DNA of 64,000 nucleotides, taken from contig LARU01000002.1 of assembly GCA_001274695.2 (NCBI GenBank), positions 868,001 through 932,000 of the forward strand. Reading direction: 5' to 3'. The position numbers were made by a program, and so were the translations under genes. Under the pieces are notes generated by a model. That model saw only the letters and a program-made list of their open reading frames with translations. It ran no database searches and had not been told where the DNA came from. Below are positions 16,935 through 26,349 of the stretch, in pieces. Each line of letters begins with the position of its first letter. Position 1 is the stretch's first letter. The stretch comes from Azoarcus sp. PA01. Its GTDB lineage: Bacteria > Pseudomonadota > Gammaproteobacteria > Burkholderiales > Rhodocyclaceae.

Positions 16935-18698
16935 TCAGGGGACTGCGGCGACTGCGGGCCCGGCTGCCGCCGGTGCGGCGCGCAGGGCTTGCGCCTGCTG
17001 GCCGGCCTGCGCCGCAGCCTGGTTGAGCGCGGCCAGCACCTGGTCGCGCGGACCGAAAGCCTGCTGGACGCCATCGCGCAGCACCAGCATCTTGTCGGCC
17101 ACCGCAAGCACGCTGGTGCGGTGCGTCATCACGACGAAAGTGGTGCCGCATGCCTTGAGCTGGGCGATGGCCCGCGCGAGTGCGGCATCGCCGGCTTCGT
17201 CGAGGCTGGAGTTGGGTTCGTCGAGGACGACGAACACCGGCTCGCCGTACAGGGCGCGGGCCAGCGCCACCCGCTGGCGCTGGCCGCCGGACAGGATGGC
17301 GCCGTCGCGCCCCACCGGACTGTCGTAGCCCTGCGGCAGCGAGCGGATGAATTCGTCCAGGCCGACAGCGCGTGCCGCCGCATGCACCTTGTCGATCTCG
17401 ACTTCGCCGAAGCGGGCGATGTTCTCGGCCAGCGTGCCTTCGAGCAACTCCACGCCTTGCGGCAGGTAGCCCAGGTGAGGGCCCAGCTCGAGCTTGTCCC
17501 AGCTGAAGACGTCGGCGCCGTCGAGCCGCACCTTGCCGCTGATGGCCGGCCACAGCCCGACCAGCAGGCGCGCGAGCGTGGTCTTGCCGGAGGCCGATGG
17601 GCCGACCACCGCAAGCACCTCGCCCGGCTGCAGCCCGAAGGCGACGCCGCGCAGGATGGGCGCAGTGCTGCCCGGGGCTCCGGCGATCAGGTTCTCGACG
17701 CCGAGCGCCCCGCGCGGCGCCGGCAGCGCCATCGCCGGCGGCCGTTCCGGCACCTGGGTCAGCAGCTGGTCGAGCCGGCGCCAGGCATCGCGCACGTTCA
17801 CGACGGCGCGCCACTGCCCGACCATCTGCACCAGCGGCGCGAGCATGCGCCCACCCAGCACCGAGGCGACGATCATCATCCCCGGCCCGCCCGGCAACGC
17901 ATCTTCCAGGATCAGCCAGCCCCCCAGGCCGAGCAGCAACGAACCCATCGTGATCTGCACGAACTTGCTGCCGGCCTGGAACGCCCCCGCCTTGTCCGAC
18001 GCCTCGGCCTGCAGGCCGAGGAACTCGTGCTGCTTGTCCATCCAGCGCCGGTGGATGTGGTGCAGCATTCCCATGGCTTCGATCACTTCGGCGTTGCGCA
18101 GTGAGCCGTCGGCGTATTGCTGCGCGGCGATGGCCGAGCGGTTCGCCGCGGTCAGCGGCGGATTGGTGCTGCGCTCATTGAGCCACGCCAGACCCACCTG
18201 GATCACCGCCCCGGCCAGTGCGGCCCAGCCCAGGAACGGATTGGTCAGGAACAGGATCACCATGAACACCAGCGACACCGGCGACTCCATCAGCGCCCCC
18301 AGCACCGGGTGGGTGAGGAAGTCGCGCACCGTGCGGAAATCGTTCATCGGCTGCACGCTGGGCGCCCCCAGGCGGCGCAGGTTGGATTCGTACAGTGCCT
18401 GGAACACGCGCGGCGCCAGGCGCCGGTCGAGCAGCTGCCCGGCTTCGCGCATGGTCTCGGAGCGCGCCCAGTCGAGCACTTCCATGACGATGTAAGCCAT
18501 CACGACCACCAGGGTGAGCATCGCCAGGGTGATGTGGCTGCGGCTGTTCACCACCCGGTCGTACACTTCGAACATGTAAGCGGTCGGCGCCAGGATCAGC
18601 AGCGCACCGACGAGGGCGAAACGGAAGGCGCGCCAGTAGTGCGGCTTGAGCGCGAGCACGGCCTCGTGCAGCTCGGACGGTTTTTTAGTGGGGTTCAT
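16935..18698 (-). CDS. Type I secretion ABC permease/ATPase, first copy (PrtD family)
   Basis: A 587-residue paralogue of the next gene, with the same plan: membrane domain, then Walker A GPSASGKTT (about residue 370), signature LSGGQRQRVALARA and Walker B VFVVLDEPN. Its tail is Ala/Gln-rich. The ATG at 18698 overlaps the stop of the upstream TnpB-like gene (ATGA), so translation is coupled. Both ABC proteins keep their catalytic motifs, so neither looks like a degenerate partner. Likely cargo encoded in this window are the S-layer-like protein at 37.7-40.2 kb and the small RTX protein at 43.9-44.8 kb, neither of which has another obvious exporter here. Confidence 0.92.
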   Translation of the reverse strand: MNPTKKPSELHEAVLALKPHYWRAFRFALVGALLILAPTAYMFEVYDRVVNSRSHITLAMLTLVVVMAYIVMEVLDWARSETMREAGQLLDRRLAPRVFQALYESNLRRLGAPSVQPMNDFRTVRDFLTHPVLGALMESPVSLVFMVILFLTNPFLGWAALAGAVIQVGLAWLNERSTNPPLTAANRSAIAAQQYADGSLRNAEVIEAMGMLHHIHRRWMDKQHEFLGLQAEASDKAGAFQAGSKFVQITMGSLLLGLGGWLILEDALPGGPGMMIVASVLGGRMLAPLVQMVGQWRAVVNVRDAWRRLDQLLTQVPERPPAMALPAPRGALGVENLIAGAPGSTAPILRGVAFGLQPGEVLAVVGPSASGKTTLARLLVGLWPAISGKVRLDGADVFSWDKLELGPHLGYLPQGVELLEGTLAENIARFGEVEIDKVHAAARAVGLDEFIRSLPQGYDSPVGRDGAILSGGQRQRVALARALYGEPVFVVLDEPNSSLDEAGDAALARAIAQLKACGTTFVVMTHRTSVLAVADKMLVLRDGVQQAFGPRDQVLAALNQAAAQAGQQAQALRAAPAAAGPAVAAVP

Positions 18699-19303
18699 GC
18701 AGTCTCGTCGACTATCAGATATTCGGGAATTTCGTCGCCGGCAGGGGGCGGCGCAGCGCCGGCGCGCGGGTCCGCTTCGGTCTCGGCAAACCAGAACGCC
18801 AGCTCGAAACCGCCGTCCCCGTGCTGCGACAGCACGATCTCGCGCAGCTTGTGCTCATGAAAAGCCGCTTCGTCCGCCGGACGCAGGGCCAACTGAAAGC
18901 GCATGCGCCCGTCCAGCGTGTACATCGACAGCTGCCCCGCCTTGAGGCTCAGGGTGTGGCGATCGAAGTACACCGGGCAATTGTCGGCAAAGCGCAACAG
19001 CGGCACGGGGCGCTCGCCCATCCGGGCGACGTTGAACGGGCTCTTCGGGTGCTGATACACGAGCCGGCTGGCACGGCACACCGAGTAGATGGCGTTGCAC
19101 ACCATCTGCGAGCCGATCTCCGGGAACTGCTCGCGCAGCCCCTTGTAGGTCATGTGGTGCAGCGCCACCCGATTCCAGCAACGGGTGTCGCGCACCACCG
19201 GGGCGAGCGCGTTGCACAGCCGCGCAAACGCGGCCTGCAGGGCGAGCAGGCGCGCTTTCTGTTCGGGCGACGTGTCGAGCCGGAGGCGGAGCTGGGTAGG
19301 CAT
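18695..19303 (-). CDS. TnpB-like N-terminal domain protein lacking the RuvC nuclease
   Basis: A 202-residue protein resembling the N-terminal half of IS200/IS605 TnpB: LRLDTSPEQKARLLALQAAFARLCN, then VALHHMTYKGLREQFP, then the beta-rich region ending FELAFWFAETEA. It stops with EYLIVDETA, exactly where the first RuvC motif (VDxG) would begin in TnpB. No RuvC or zinc-finger part follows; instead its TGA overlaps the ATG of the type I secretion ABC gene. The frame is intact, codon use matches the neighbours, and no IS ends flank it. It may be a domesticated RNA- or DNA-binding regulator of the secretion operon, but this is inference. The homology call rests on motif recognition, not on a search. 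Confidence 0.72.
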   Translation of the reverse strand: MPTQLRLRLDTSPEQKARLLALQAAFARLCNALAPVVRDTRCWNRVALHHMTYKGLREQFPEIGSQMVCNAIYSVCRASRLVYQHPKSPFNVARMGERPVPLLRFADNCPVYFDRHTLSLKAGQLSMYTLDGRMRFQLALRPADEAAFHEHKLREIVLSQHGDGGFELAFWFAETEADPRAGAAPPPAGDEIPEYLIVDETA

Positions 19304-19522
19304 GTGGGGCGCGATTGTATAACAAGTCCTATATGAAATTTTTGAAATATTTGTACCGGCAGGAAAGGCTTGCTTCAGTCCTTCACGACATGCCGCTACA
19401 ATGCCGGGCTTTTACTTTCTCCAGCAGGGGCCCAGCTTTCGGGCGCGCTTTGGGGCTGTGTGCGCAGGGGTGGGGTGAGCCGTGCAAAGTGACTGGAATC
19501 GGTATCGATCGGGTGTGCCGGC

Positions 19523-20027
19523 TTGCCGCTGAGTGAAAGCGCTGGCCTGAGGGCGGAACGTTGTGGCTGCGCCGACCGCGAGGCGATCGTGGAGGCCGAC
19601 TGCCTGATCGCCTCGGGCGCGCTGATCCCGCTGGCCGCGCTGCAGCGGGTGGGGGGATGCGGGAAGATCTGTTCATCGGTTACGTCGATACCGAATGGAG
19701 CCTGCATGCAAGCCGAACAGGGAACATGCCCTGGGTGAGGCGGCACGCGCATTCATGGAGCGCAAAGTGCCAATGCATTTGCCACTCAGGCACTACCATC
19801 AGGTGCGCAATGCGATCCGGCCGTGTTGTGACCGCTCCCTGCCCCTCCGGTGGAGAGCGGTGTTCGCTTATCAGGCCTTGATGAGATTCGTGTTCCACTC
19901 GCTTTTTGCCACCCCCCGACATCAGCACCTGCGGATGATGATGCTCGGCGTTGCGCACGGCTTCGCCAACCGCCTTGGGCGTTTCGATGTGAAGCAGACG
20001 GAATCAGCCAATGAACGAAATGTTTGA
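19523..20027 (+). pseudogene. Decayed family 2 glycosyltransferase (rhamnosyltransferase-like) remnant
   Basis: The C-terminal half of a glycosyltransferase is spread over three frames. ADREAIVEADCLIASGALIP is in one (from about 19560), GMREDLFIGYVDTEWSLHA in a second (about 19655-19730), and KVPMHLPLRHYHQVRNAIRP through VAHGFANRLG in a third (about 19755-19995). The order and spacing match the intact gene at 45149-46039 (DLFIDYVDIEWGLRA, IPLHSPLRHYYHFRNAIW). The N-terminal half and start are missing and there are at least two frameshifts. Its 3' end overlaps the next gene. It is the relic of an earlier glycosyltransferase set. Confidence 0.8.
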
Positions 20028-22929
20028 GCAATCGCAGGGAGTCGCCCCGCTGGTATCGGTGGTGATTCCCTCCTACAACCATGCCCGATACATCGTCGAA
20101 GCGGTCGAAAGCGTTCTCGACCAGACCCTGGAAGACTGGGAACTCATCATCATCGATGACGGCTCGACCGACGACACCCTCGCACGCCTGAGAAATCACG
20201 CGAGGATTTCTTCCGATGCGCGCATCCGTGTCCATTCGCAGGAAAATGGCGGCTCCCATGCGGCCCTCAATGCCGGTTTGAACATCGCCAGCGGGCGCTA
20301 TCTCGCCGTGCTGAACTCCGACGACCGCTTCGCGCCCGCCCGTCTCGAGACGCTGGTGCGGCACGCGCGCTCGATCGGCGGCGAGTGTTTCGTGGTCACG
20401 GGTCTGCAGCTTATCGATGAACATGGGGCGCGCATTCCCGGGACGCACTGGTGGAACCGCATGTATGCGGACATCGTCGAGCGCTGGCGCGCCACTGAAG
20501 GCGGAGAGGGTAAGGCGGCGCTTTCCACGCTCATGTGGGGAAACTTTACGGTTTCCACGTCGAATTTCTTCATCTCCCGCACGCTCTGGGAGCGCCTTGG
20601 GCCACTTCGCCACCTGCGTTATGTTCTCGACTGGGAATATGCGCTGCGTGTGGCGACGATGTGCCCGGAGGCGTTTCGCTTCCTGGCCGACGAATTGCTG
20701 CTCGATTACCGCCTGCACGGCGCCAACACGATTCTGGGCGGGGCGCTGCGAAATCACGCCGAGGCCTACCACGTATTACGGGGTTATCAGCGGCGGGTTG
20801 GCAGGCTCGGCCTCGCCTTGCCGCCGGATGCGATAGACCGCCTCCATTACCTGGGGCGTTTCATTCGCCATGAGCATACGCGCCAGCAACTCGAACGCCA
20901 GCAGGTGGGGTGGCGCGAGCAGGTGGATGCCGTGCGGGGAGAACTTGGGGTGGCCCGGGAGGAACTCGCGGTGGCGCGGGGGAAACTTGGGGAGGCCACG
21001 GGGGAACTCGCGGTGGTTCGGGGCGAGCTTGGGGTGGCGCGGGGGGAACTCGCGGTGGTTCGGGGCGAGCTTGAAGCGGTTCGGGCCGGGCTCGGTGCAG
21101 TCCATGCGAGCCACTCCTGGCGGCTTACCGCGCCGTTGAGAACGCTCACGCATTGGTTGCGGCGGGCACGAGGACGATCCCGCGGGCTGCGCTCGATGGT
21201 CAGGCACCGCCTCTCCGCCCGTGCTGCGGACGCCCGCAGTGCCTATGATCTCTGGCTCGACCGCGAAGCCGGTCACCTGGCGGGCATCCGGGCGGATCTG
21301 GATCGACGCCTGCAGACCCTACCCGCCCGCCCGGTGGTGTCGGTGCTCATGCCGGTGCATGACACGCCGCCCGAGTTCCTGCGCGCGGCGGTCGAGTCGG
21401 TCCTTACCCAGTGGTACCCGCATTGGGAACTGTGCATTTGCGACGACGCGTCCACGAGTGTCGACACCCGGACCGCCCTTGCACAACTGGGGCACGGCGA
21501 GCCGCGGATCAGGATGGTCCGCCGCGAGCGCAGCGGTCACATCGCCTGTGCCAGCAACGACGCCCTGTCCCTCGCGACGGGCGAATTCGTCCTCTTCCTC
21601 GATCATGACGACCTGCTCGCTCCGCAGGCACTACTCCGGGCAGTCGAGCATTTCGCGGCCAACCCGGAGCTCGATTTCATCTATTCCGACGAAGACAAGC
21701 TCGACGCCGGCGGGCGGCGCTGTCTGCCGCTGTTCAAGCCCGACTGGTCCGAGAGTCTCGAGTGGTCGCAGAACTATGTCGGCCACATCATGTGCGCCCG
21801 CCGCAGCCTGATCGTCGGGCTGGGCGGTTTTGTCAAAGGCAGCGAAGGCAGCCAGGACCACGATCTGGTCCTGCGCGTCGCAAGAAGCGGCGCCAGGATC
21901 GGGCATATTTCCGAGGTGCTGTATCACTGGCGCATGCATGCCGGTTCAACGGCCTCCTCTGCCGACTCGAAGCCCTATGCGCACGATGCCGGCCGGGAGG
22001 CGGTCGCACGGCACCTGGCGGCGCGCTATCCGCAGCAGTTCGATCGTGTCGACGATGCGGAGCATACTTTTGTCTATACCCCGCGCTTTCGGCTGCCGCC
22101 GTCGTGCAAGGCAAGCATCATCATTCCGACCCGTGACAAGGTGGAACTGTTGCAGCCCTGCATCGACAGCATCCGCGACCTGTCGTGTGGCCTCGACTAC
22201 GAAATCATCGTGCTGGATAACGGTTCGTCCGAGCCGGTGACACATGCCTATTTCGATGCCGCGCAGGGCGATGCCCGCATCCGCGTAGTCCCGGCGGAGA
22301 TGCCGTTCAACTGGTCGCGGCTGAACAATCTGGGTCGCCGGCAGGCGCGCGGGGACCTGCTGGTGTTCCTCAACAACGACACCCTGGTCATCTCGCCCGA
22401 CTGGCTGCAGCGACTGGCGGAGTACGCGATGCTGCCGGATGTCGGCCTGGTCGGCCCGCTACTGCAGTACCCCGACGGCACGATCCAGCACGCCGGCGTG
22501 GTCGTCGGCATGGGGGGGTGGGCAGACCATGTGTTCAAGGGCGCGCCTTTCGTGCATTACCCGAGTCCTTTCATCTCGGCCGCAGTGCCGCGCAACGTGC
22601 TTGCCCTCACCGGAGCCTGCCAGGCGATATCCGCGCAGCACTTCGACCTGCTTGGCGGCTTCGACGAGGCTTTCGAGATCTGCGGCAGCGACGTCGACAT
22701 TTGCATCCGGGCGCACAAGCAGGGACTGCAGAACATCTATCTGCCGACCGTACGGCTCTATCACCTCGAGAGCAAAACGCGCAGCGCCCATGTCCCGGAA
22801 GGGGACTTCCACGAGTCGGCGGCAAAATACGCTCCCTATCGCGAGCACGGCGACCCCTGCTACAACCCCAATCTCGACCCCATGGACGCGCAGCCCAAGC
22901 CGCTTTTCCCGTCCTTGGGCGGTGCCTGA
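20011..22929 (+). CDS. Large multidomain glycosyltransferase (three GT2 domains)
   Basis: A 972-residue protein with three GT-A domains in tandem. Domain 1 (about 14-290) has SVVIPSYNHARYIVEAVESVL, IIIDDGSTD and LNSDDRF. Domain 2 (about 440-690) has VSVLMPVHDTPPEFLRAAVES and LFLDHDDLLAPQ. Domain 3 (about 700-960) has ASIIIPTRDKVELLQPCIDSI, VLDNGSSEP and FLNNDTLV. Domains 1 and 2 are separated by a predicted coiled coil of heptads encoded by 21-bp tandem repeats. Such multi-domain enzymes typically extend rhamnan or other O-polysaccharide chains with alternating linkages. The ATG at 20011 lies within the preceding pseudogene. It starts the plus-strand polysaccharide and regulatory run. Confidence 0.88.
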   Translation: MNEMFEQSQGVAPLVSVVIPSYNHARYIVEAVESVLDQTLEDWELIIIDDGSTDDTLARLRNHARISSDARIRVHSQENGGSHAALNAGLNIASGRYLAVLNSDDRFAPARLETLVRHARSIGGECFVVTGLQLIDEHGARIPGTHWWNRMYADIVERWRATEGGEGKAALSTLMWGNFTVSTSNFFISRTLWERLGPLRHLRYVLDWEYALRVATMCPEAFRFLADELLLDYRLHGANTILGGALRNHAEAYHVLRGYQRRVGRLGLALPPDAIDRLHYLGRFIRHEHTRQQLERQQVGWREQVDAVRGELGVAREELAVARGKLGEATGELAVVRGELGVARGELAVVRGELEAVRAGLGAVHASHSWRLTAPLRTLTHWLRRARGRSRGLRSMVRHRLSARAADARSAYDLWLDREAGHLAGIRADLDRRLQTLPARPVVSVLMPVHDTPPEFLRAAVESVLTQWYPHWELCICDDASTSVDTRTALAQLGHGEPRIRMVRRERSGHIACASNDALSLATGEFVLFLDHDDLLAPQALLRAVEHFAANPELDFIYSDEDKLDAGGRRCLPLFKPDWSESLEWSQNYVGHIMCARRSLIVGLGGFVKGSEGSQDHDLVLRVARSGARIGHISEVLYHWRMHAGSTASSADSKPYAHDAGREAVARHLAARYPQQFDRVDDAEHTFVYTPRFRLPPSCKASIIIPTRDKVELLQPCIDSIRDLSCGLDYEIIVLDNGSSEPVTHAYFDAAQGDARIRVVPAEMPFNWSRLNNLGRRQARGDLLVFLNNDTLVISPDWLQRLAEYAMLPDVGLVGPLLQYPDGTIQHAGVVVGMGGWADHVFKGAPFVHYPSPFISAAVPRNVLALTGACQAISAQHFDLLGGFDEAFEICGSDVDICIRAHKQGLQNIYLPTVRLYHLESKTRSAHVPEGDFHESAAKYAPYREHGDPCYNPNLDPMDAQPKPLFPSLGGA
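20932..21100 (+). repeat. Eight 21-bp repeats encoding coiled-coil heptads
   Basis: Eight 21-bp units encode heptads of the form V-(A/V)-R-G-E-L-(A/G) between the first and second glycosyltransferase domains. Alternate units are the most alike, so a 42-bp higher-order unit is likely. The repeat sets the spacing between catalytic domains and could change length by recombination. Confidence 0.85.
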
Positions 22930-23001
22930 TGCCGGAGCCCGAACGAGGCCTCCCCGGCATGGCGCAGGCGCCGCAAACCTCCAAGTGGAAATCGCCCTGA
23001 C

Positions 23002-24390
23002 ATGAACCCCAAGCCTCTGCCGCATCTTGCGGCTGCACTGGCTGTCCGCGCGCTGCGCTGGCCACCGGTGCGACGAGCCGCCGAATTCCTTGCCCGCGCC
23101 CACCGCGAGACGCGCGTGATGGCGGCCGGCTCGCCAGTCATCGACATCCCCGAGATCGGTCCTCTCATTCCGCGTACCGACGACAGTGCCGTCCGCCGGC
23201 TCAACCTGCTGGTGCCCTCCGTATCCGCGCGCCATGTGTTCGGCGGCATCCAGACCGCGCTGCTGGTGTTCGGCGTGTTGCGCGACGCCTTCGACTGCGC
23301 CCGCATCATCACCACCGACGACAGCGGTGCGGATCGTGTCGCGGGCGCGTACTACAGCGACTGGCCGGTGGTGGGGCTGCAGGATGCACCGCCCGCGCTC
23401 GACCACATCGTCACCGCCGGCGCCCGCTACGGCCTCACGCTGGCGGTAGGGGCGAACGATGTCTTCCTCGCCACGGCATGGTGGACCGCCCACAACGGTT
23501 TCGACTTGCTCGACTGGCAGCGGCAAACTTTTCCCGGCCACCCACCGCAGCGGCTGCTCTATCTGATCCAGGATTTCGAGCCCGGCTTTTATCCCTGGTC
23601 GACCCGCTATGCGCTGGCCGATGCCACCTACCGACGCCCCGAATCGACCGTCGCCATCATCAATTCCCGCTACCTTGCCGACTACATGGCGATGCAAGGC
23701 TATGCGTTTCCGGCCGTCAGCGTGCTCGAACCGCGCCTGAACCCCGAACTCGCCCGGGTGCGGGCCGGGCTCGATACCTTCGGCAAGGAGCCCGTGCTGC
23801 TCGTGTACGGCCGCCCTGGTGTCGAACGCAATGCTTTCGGACTGCTGGTGGCGGGCTTGCGGGCGTGGGTCGAGGCCTATCCGCACGCGCGCGAATGGAC
23901 GATCCTGTCGGCCGGCGAATCCTTCGCCGACATCGACCTCGGGCATGGCTGCAGCCTCAGTTGCGTCGGCAAGCTCGACATCTCGCAGTATGCCGACCTG
24001 CTGGTTCGTACGGCGGTCGGGGTGTCGTTGATGGTCTCGCCCCACCCCAGCTATCCGCCGCTGGAACTGGCCGCCTTCGGCGCGCAGGTCATCACCAACC
24101 GGTTCGCGAACAAGAATCTCGAAGCCACTTGCGACTCGATCACCGCGCTCGAATCGCTGTCGCCGCGCACTCTTGCCCAGGCCATCGAACGGAAGACACG
24201 CGACTTCGACAGCCTGCCGGCGCACTCCAGGGGCGTGCGCAAGGACGATATCCGTTGGCACGACGGCTTCCTGGAGGCTGACCAGTGGGCGTCGTCGTGG
24301 CCGGTCGAAGTCCTGGCACGCATCGAGCCGGTACTGCCACTTTCGGATCCTCTCGCAAACGCTGCTTCCGGTAACGAACGCCGCGCATGA
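23002..24390 (+). CDS. WsaF-like rhamnosyltransferase (GT4)
   Basis: A 462-residue GT-B fold glycosyltransferase resembling WsaF, a beta-1,2-rhamnosyltransferase described for S-layer glycan assembly in Geobacillus. Recognisable parts are LNLLVPSVSARHVFGGIQTALLVF near residue 68, the acceptor-side block YLIQDFEPGFYPWSTRYALADATYR, and the donor-side VSPHPSYPPLELAAFGAQVITNRF. It starts at ATG 23002, 72 bp after the large glycosyltransferase, and ends in a 4-bp overlap with the TonB receptor gene. With the S-layer-like gene downstream, a glycan that decorates or anchors the S-layer is plausible but not shown. Confidence 0.82.
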   Translation: MNPKPLPHLAAALAVRALRWPPVRRAAEFLARAHRETRVMAAGSPVIDIPEIGPLIPRTDDSAVRRLNLLVPSVSARHVFGGIQTALLVFGVLRDAFDCARIITTDDSGADRVAGAYYSDWPVVGLQDAPPALDHIVTAGARYGLTLAVGANDVFLATAWWTAHNGFDLLDWQRQTFPGHPPQRLLYLIQDFEPGFYPWSTRYALADATYRRPESTVAIINSRYLADYMAMQGYAFPAVSVLEPRLNPELARVRAGLDTFGKEPVLLVYGRPGVERNAFGLLVAGLRAWVEAYPHAREWTILSAGESFADIDLGHGCSLSCVGKLDISQYADLLVRTAVGVSLMVSPHPSYPPLELAAFGAQVITNRFANKNLEATCDSITALESLSPRTLAQAIERKTRDFDSLPAHSRGVRKDDIRWHDGFLEADQWASSWPVEVLARIEPVLPLSDPLANAASGNERRA

Positions 24391-26345
24391 ACACGGCCCG
24401 CTGCCTTCACGTTCTTGCTGCATTGGTTTTTTTCGCAGGGACCGCAGCGCAGGCCAGAACGCTCCTTCTGGGGTTTTCCGAGGATGAGTTCCTCGGCGAG
24501 ATCCCGCTCGTCTATGCGTCGTCCCGCCTGCCGCAGCATCCGCGCGATGCTGCAGGGGCGGTGTCGATTTTGGACCGCCAGTTCATTCGCGCCAGCGGCG
24601 CCAGAACCCTGGCCGAACTCTTTCGACTGGTGCCGGGCTTCCAGGTCGGGCTGTCGTCCGGCGGGCGTCCGGTCGTCGCCTATCATGGTCTCTCGGGGCA
24701 GGCCTCGCAGCGCATGCAAGTGTATGTGGATGGCCGCTCCGTCTATGCTCCCTATCTTTTCGGCGGCGTCGACTGGAGCACGCTGAATGTTCCGCTCGAT
24801 GAAATCGAACGCATCGAGATACATCGGGGAGCCAACTCGGTCTCCTATGGTGCCAACGCCTTTCTCGGCGTGATCCATATCCATACGCGTGCCGCGGCCC
24901 AGAGCGTCGGCTTCCGTGCGCAGGTGGTGCAGGGCGAAGGCGGCATTGCGGACCGGCACGTCCGCTGGGGGCAGGGCCGCAATGGCCTGCAATGGCGAAT
25001 TGCCGCCGGGCGGCACGCCGATGACGGCCTGCTCGGGCGCGCCGATGCCTATCGTAGCGAATATGTCGATTTCCGCAGCGAGTACCAGCTCTCGCCTTCA
25101 CAGCAGGTGTCGCTATTGGGCGGCGTGACCCGGAACCGGCTCGGCATCGGTTACGAAGGCGTGGTTGCCGATCCGGCGCGAACCGAGGAGGTGTCGTCGG
25201 CCTTCCTCCAGCTTCGCCATCGTCAGACGGTCGATGTCGGCAACGAATGGCAGGCGGGCCTCAGCATCACCAGCGATCGGGGCGAGGACCGGTTCGACGT
25301 GCCGCTGCTCGATGGCCGCGCCCTGGTAATCGACGGCCAGCGCCGCTCTGGCCGGCTTTCTCTCGAATACCAGCACTTCAAGGATTTCGGTCCGCGCCTA
25401 CGGGGTTCCTGGGGAGCGGAGTACCGCCGCGACCGGCTCGAATCGCAACAGCACTTCAACACGCGCAAGGCGCAGCTCAACGATGCCTGGCGCGTGCATG
25501 CGGGGAGCGAATGGCGGCCGAGCGCGGAATGGACGCTCAATGTCGGCGGATTGCTCGAGCGCGATCGCCTGGTGCCGATGCAGTTCGCGGGGCGCGTGGC
25601 GCTCAACTGGAAACCGGATCAACACAACACCTTCAAGCTCGGCTATTCATCCGCGTTCCGCATGCCGAGCCTGCTCGAGCAAAAGGCGGACTGGCGCATC
25701 GGCGACGGGGGGCGTGTCATCGACGTGCGCTACCTCTCTTCGGGGAGGCTGAAGGCGGAGCATATTCGCAGTGTCGATCTGGTCTACACCGGAACCTGGG
25801 AGCGCGAGGGGCTGACGCTCGATGCCCGCCTGTTCCATGAAGAGATGGAACGGCTGATCACCGGCGAGCTTTACCGGGTGCCAATGCTCGCCGGCCTGCC
25901 GCGCGGCACGGTGGCCTATGACCTGCGCAACAACGCCAGTGCGCGAAATATCGGCTTCGAATATGAACTCAAGTGGCGCCCGCAGCCCCGGACCCTGGTC
26001 GTGTGGTCCCAGTACATTGCCGATCCTGAAGTAAGCCGCAACGTCACATTGGTCGAGGCGATCCCGGAGAAAAGCCGCAGCTTGCTGCTGTCCCATGAAT
26101 TCGCCAACGACTGGCGCACGAGTGGAAGCTACTCGGAGCTCGCGCCGATGCGCTGGCTCGGTGAGGCGACTCCGGCCGGAAAGCAACGCCTGCTGACCCT
26201 GTCCCTCGCCCGCGCCTTCGTGCTGGGCGGGAGCAAGGCCGTCATCACCGCAGCGCTGAACCGGCCTATAGGCGTGTTCTACGAGTTTCGCGAACTCCAG
26301 CACCACCCGGAGCGGGCCTGGCTGAGTGTCGAAATCGAATATTGA
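24387..26345 (+). CDS. TonB-dependent outer membrane receptor
   Basis: A 652-residue outer-membrane receptor. A signal peptide (LHVLAALVFFAGTAAQA) precedes a plug domain (about residues 40-165) with RTLAELFRLVPGFQVGLSSGG, VYVDGRSVY and IEIHRGANSVSYGANAFLGVI, then a 22-strand-type barrel ending in aromatic residues (LSVEIEY). No N-terminal signalling domain is obvious. The start overlaps the preceding gene by four bases. Directly downstream, in one run, are a periplasmic binding protein, a hybrid histidine kinase and a response regulator, so this receptor may feed a sensing pathway. The ligand is unknown. Confidence 0.88.
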   Translation: MNTARCLHVLAALVFFAGTAAQARTLLLGFSEDEFLGEIPLVYASSRLPQHPRDAAGAVSILDRQFIRASGARTLAELFRLVPGFQVGLSSGGRPVVAYHGLSGQASQRMQVYVDGRSVYAPYLFGGVDWSTLNVPLDEIERIEIHRGANSVSYGANAFLGVIHIHTRAAAQSVGFRAQVVQGEGGIADRHVRWGQGRNGLQWRIAAGRHADDGLLGRADAYRSEYVDFRSEYQLSPSQQVSLLGGVTRNRLGIGYEGVVADPARTEEVSSAFLQLRHRQTVDVGNEWQAGLSITSDRGEDRFDVPLLDGRALVIDGQRRSGRLSLEYQHFKDFGPRLRGSWGAEYRRDRLESQQHFNTRKAQLNDAWRVHAGSEWRPSAEWTLNVGGLLERDRLVPMQFAGRVALNWKPDQHNTFKLGYSSAFRMPSLLEQKADWRIGDGGRVIDVRYLSSGRLKAEHIRSVDLVYTGTWEREGLTLDARLFHEEMERLITGELYRVPMLAGLPRGTVAYDLRNNASARNIGFEYELKWRPQPRTLVVWSQYIADPEVSRNVTLVEAIPEKSRSLLLSHEFANDWRTSGSYSELAPMRWLGEATPAGKQRLLTLSLARAFVLGGSKAVITAALNRPIGVFYEFRELQHHPERAWLSVEIEY

Positions 26346-26349
26346 CCGG

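Noticed and set aside
15166..17814. An 882-codon reading of the second ABC gene with a long N-terminal extension
   Set aside because: The extension is the preceding ABC gene in another frame. The family start is at 16908.
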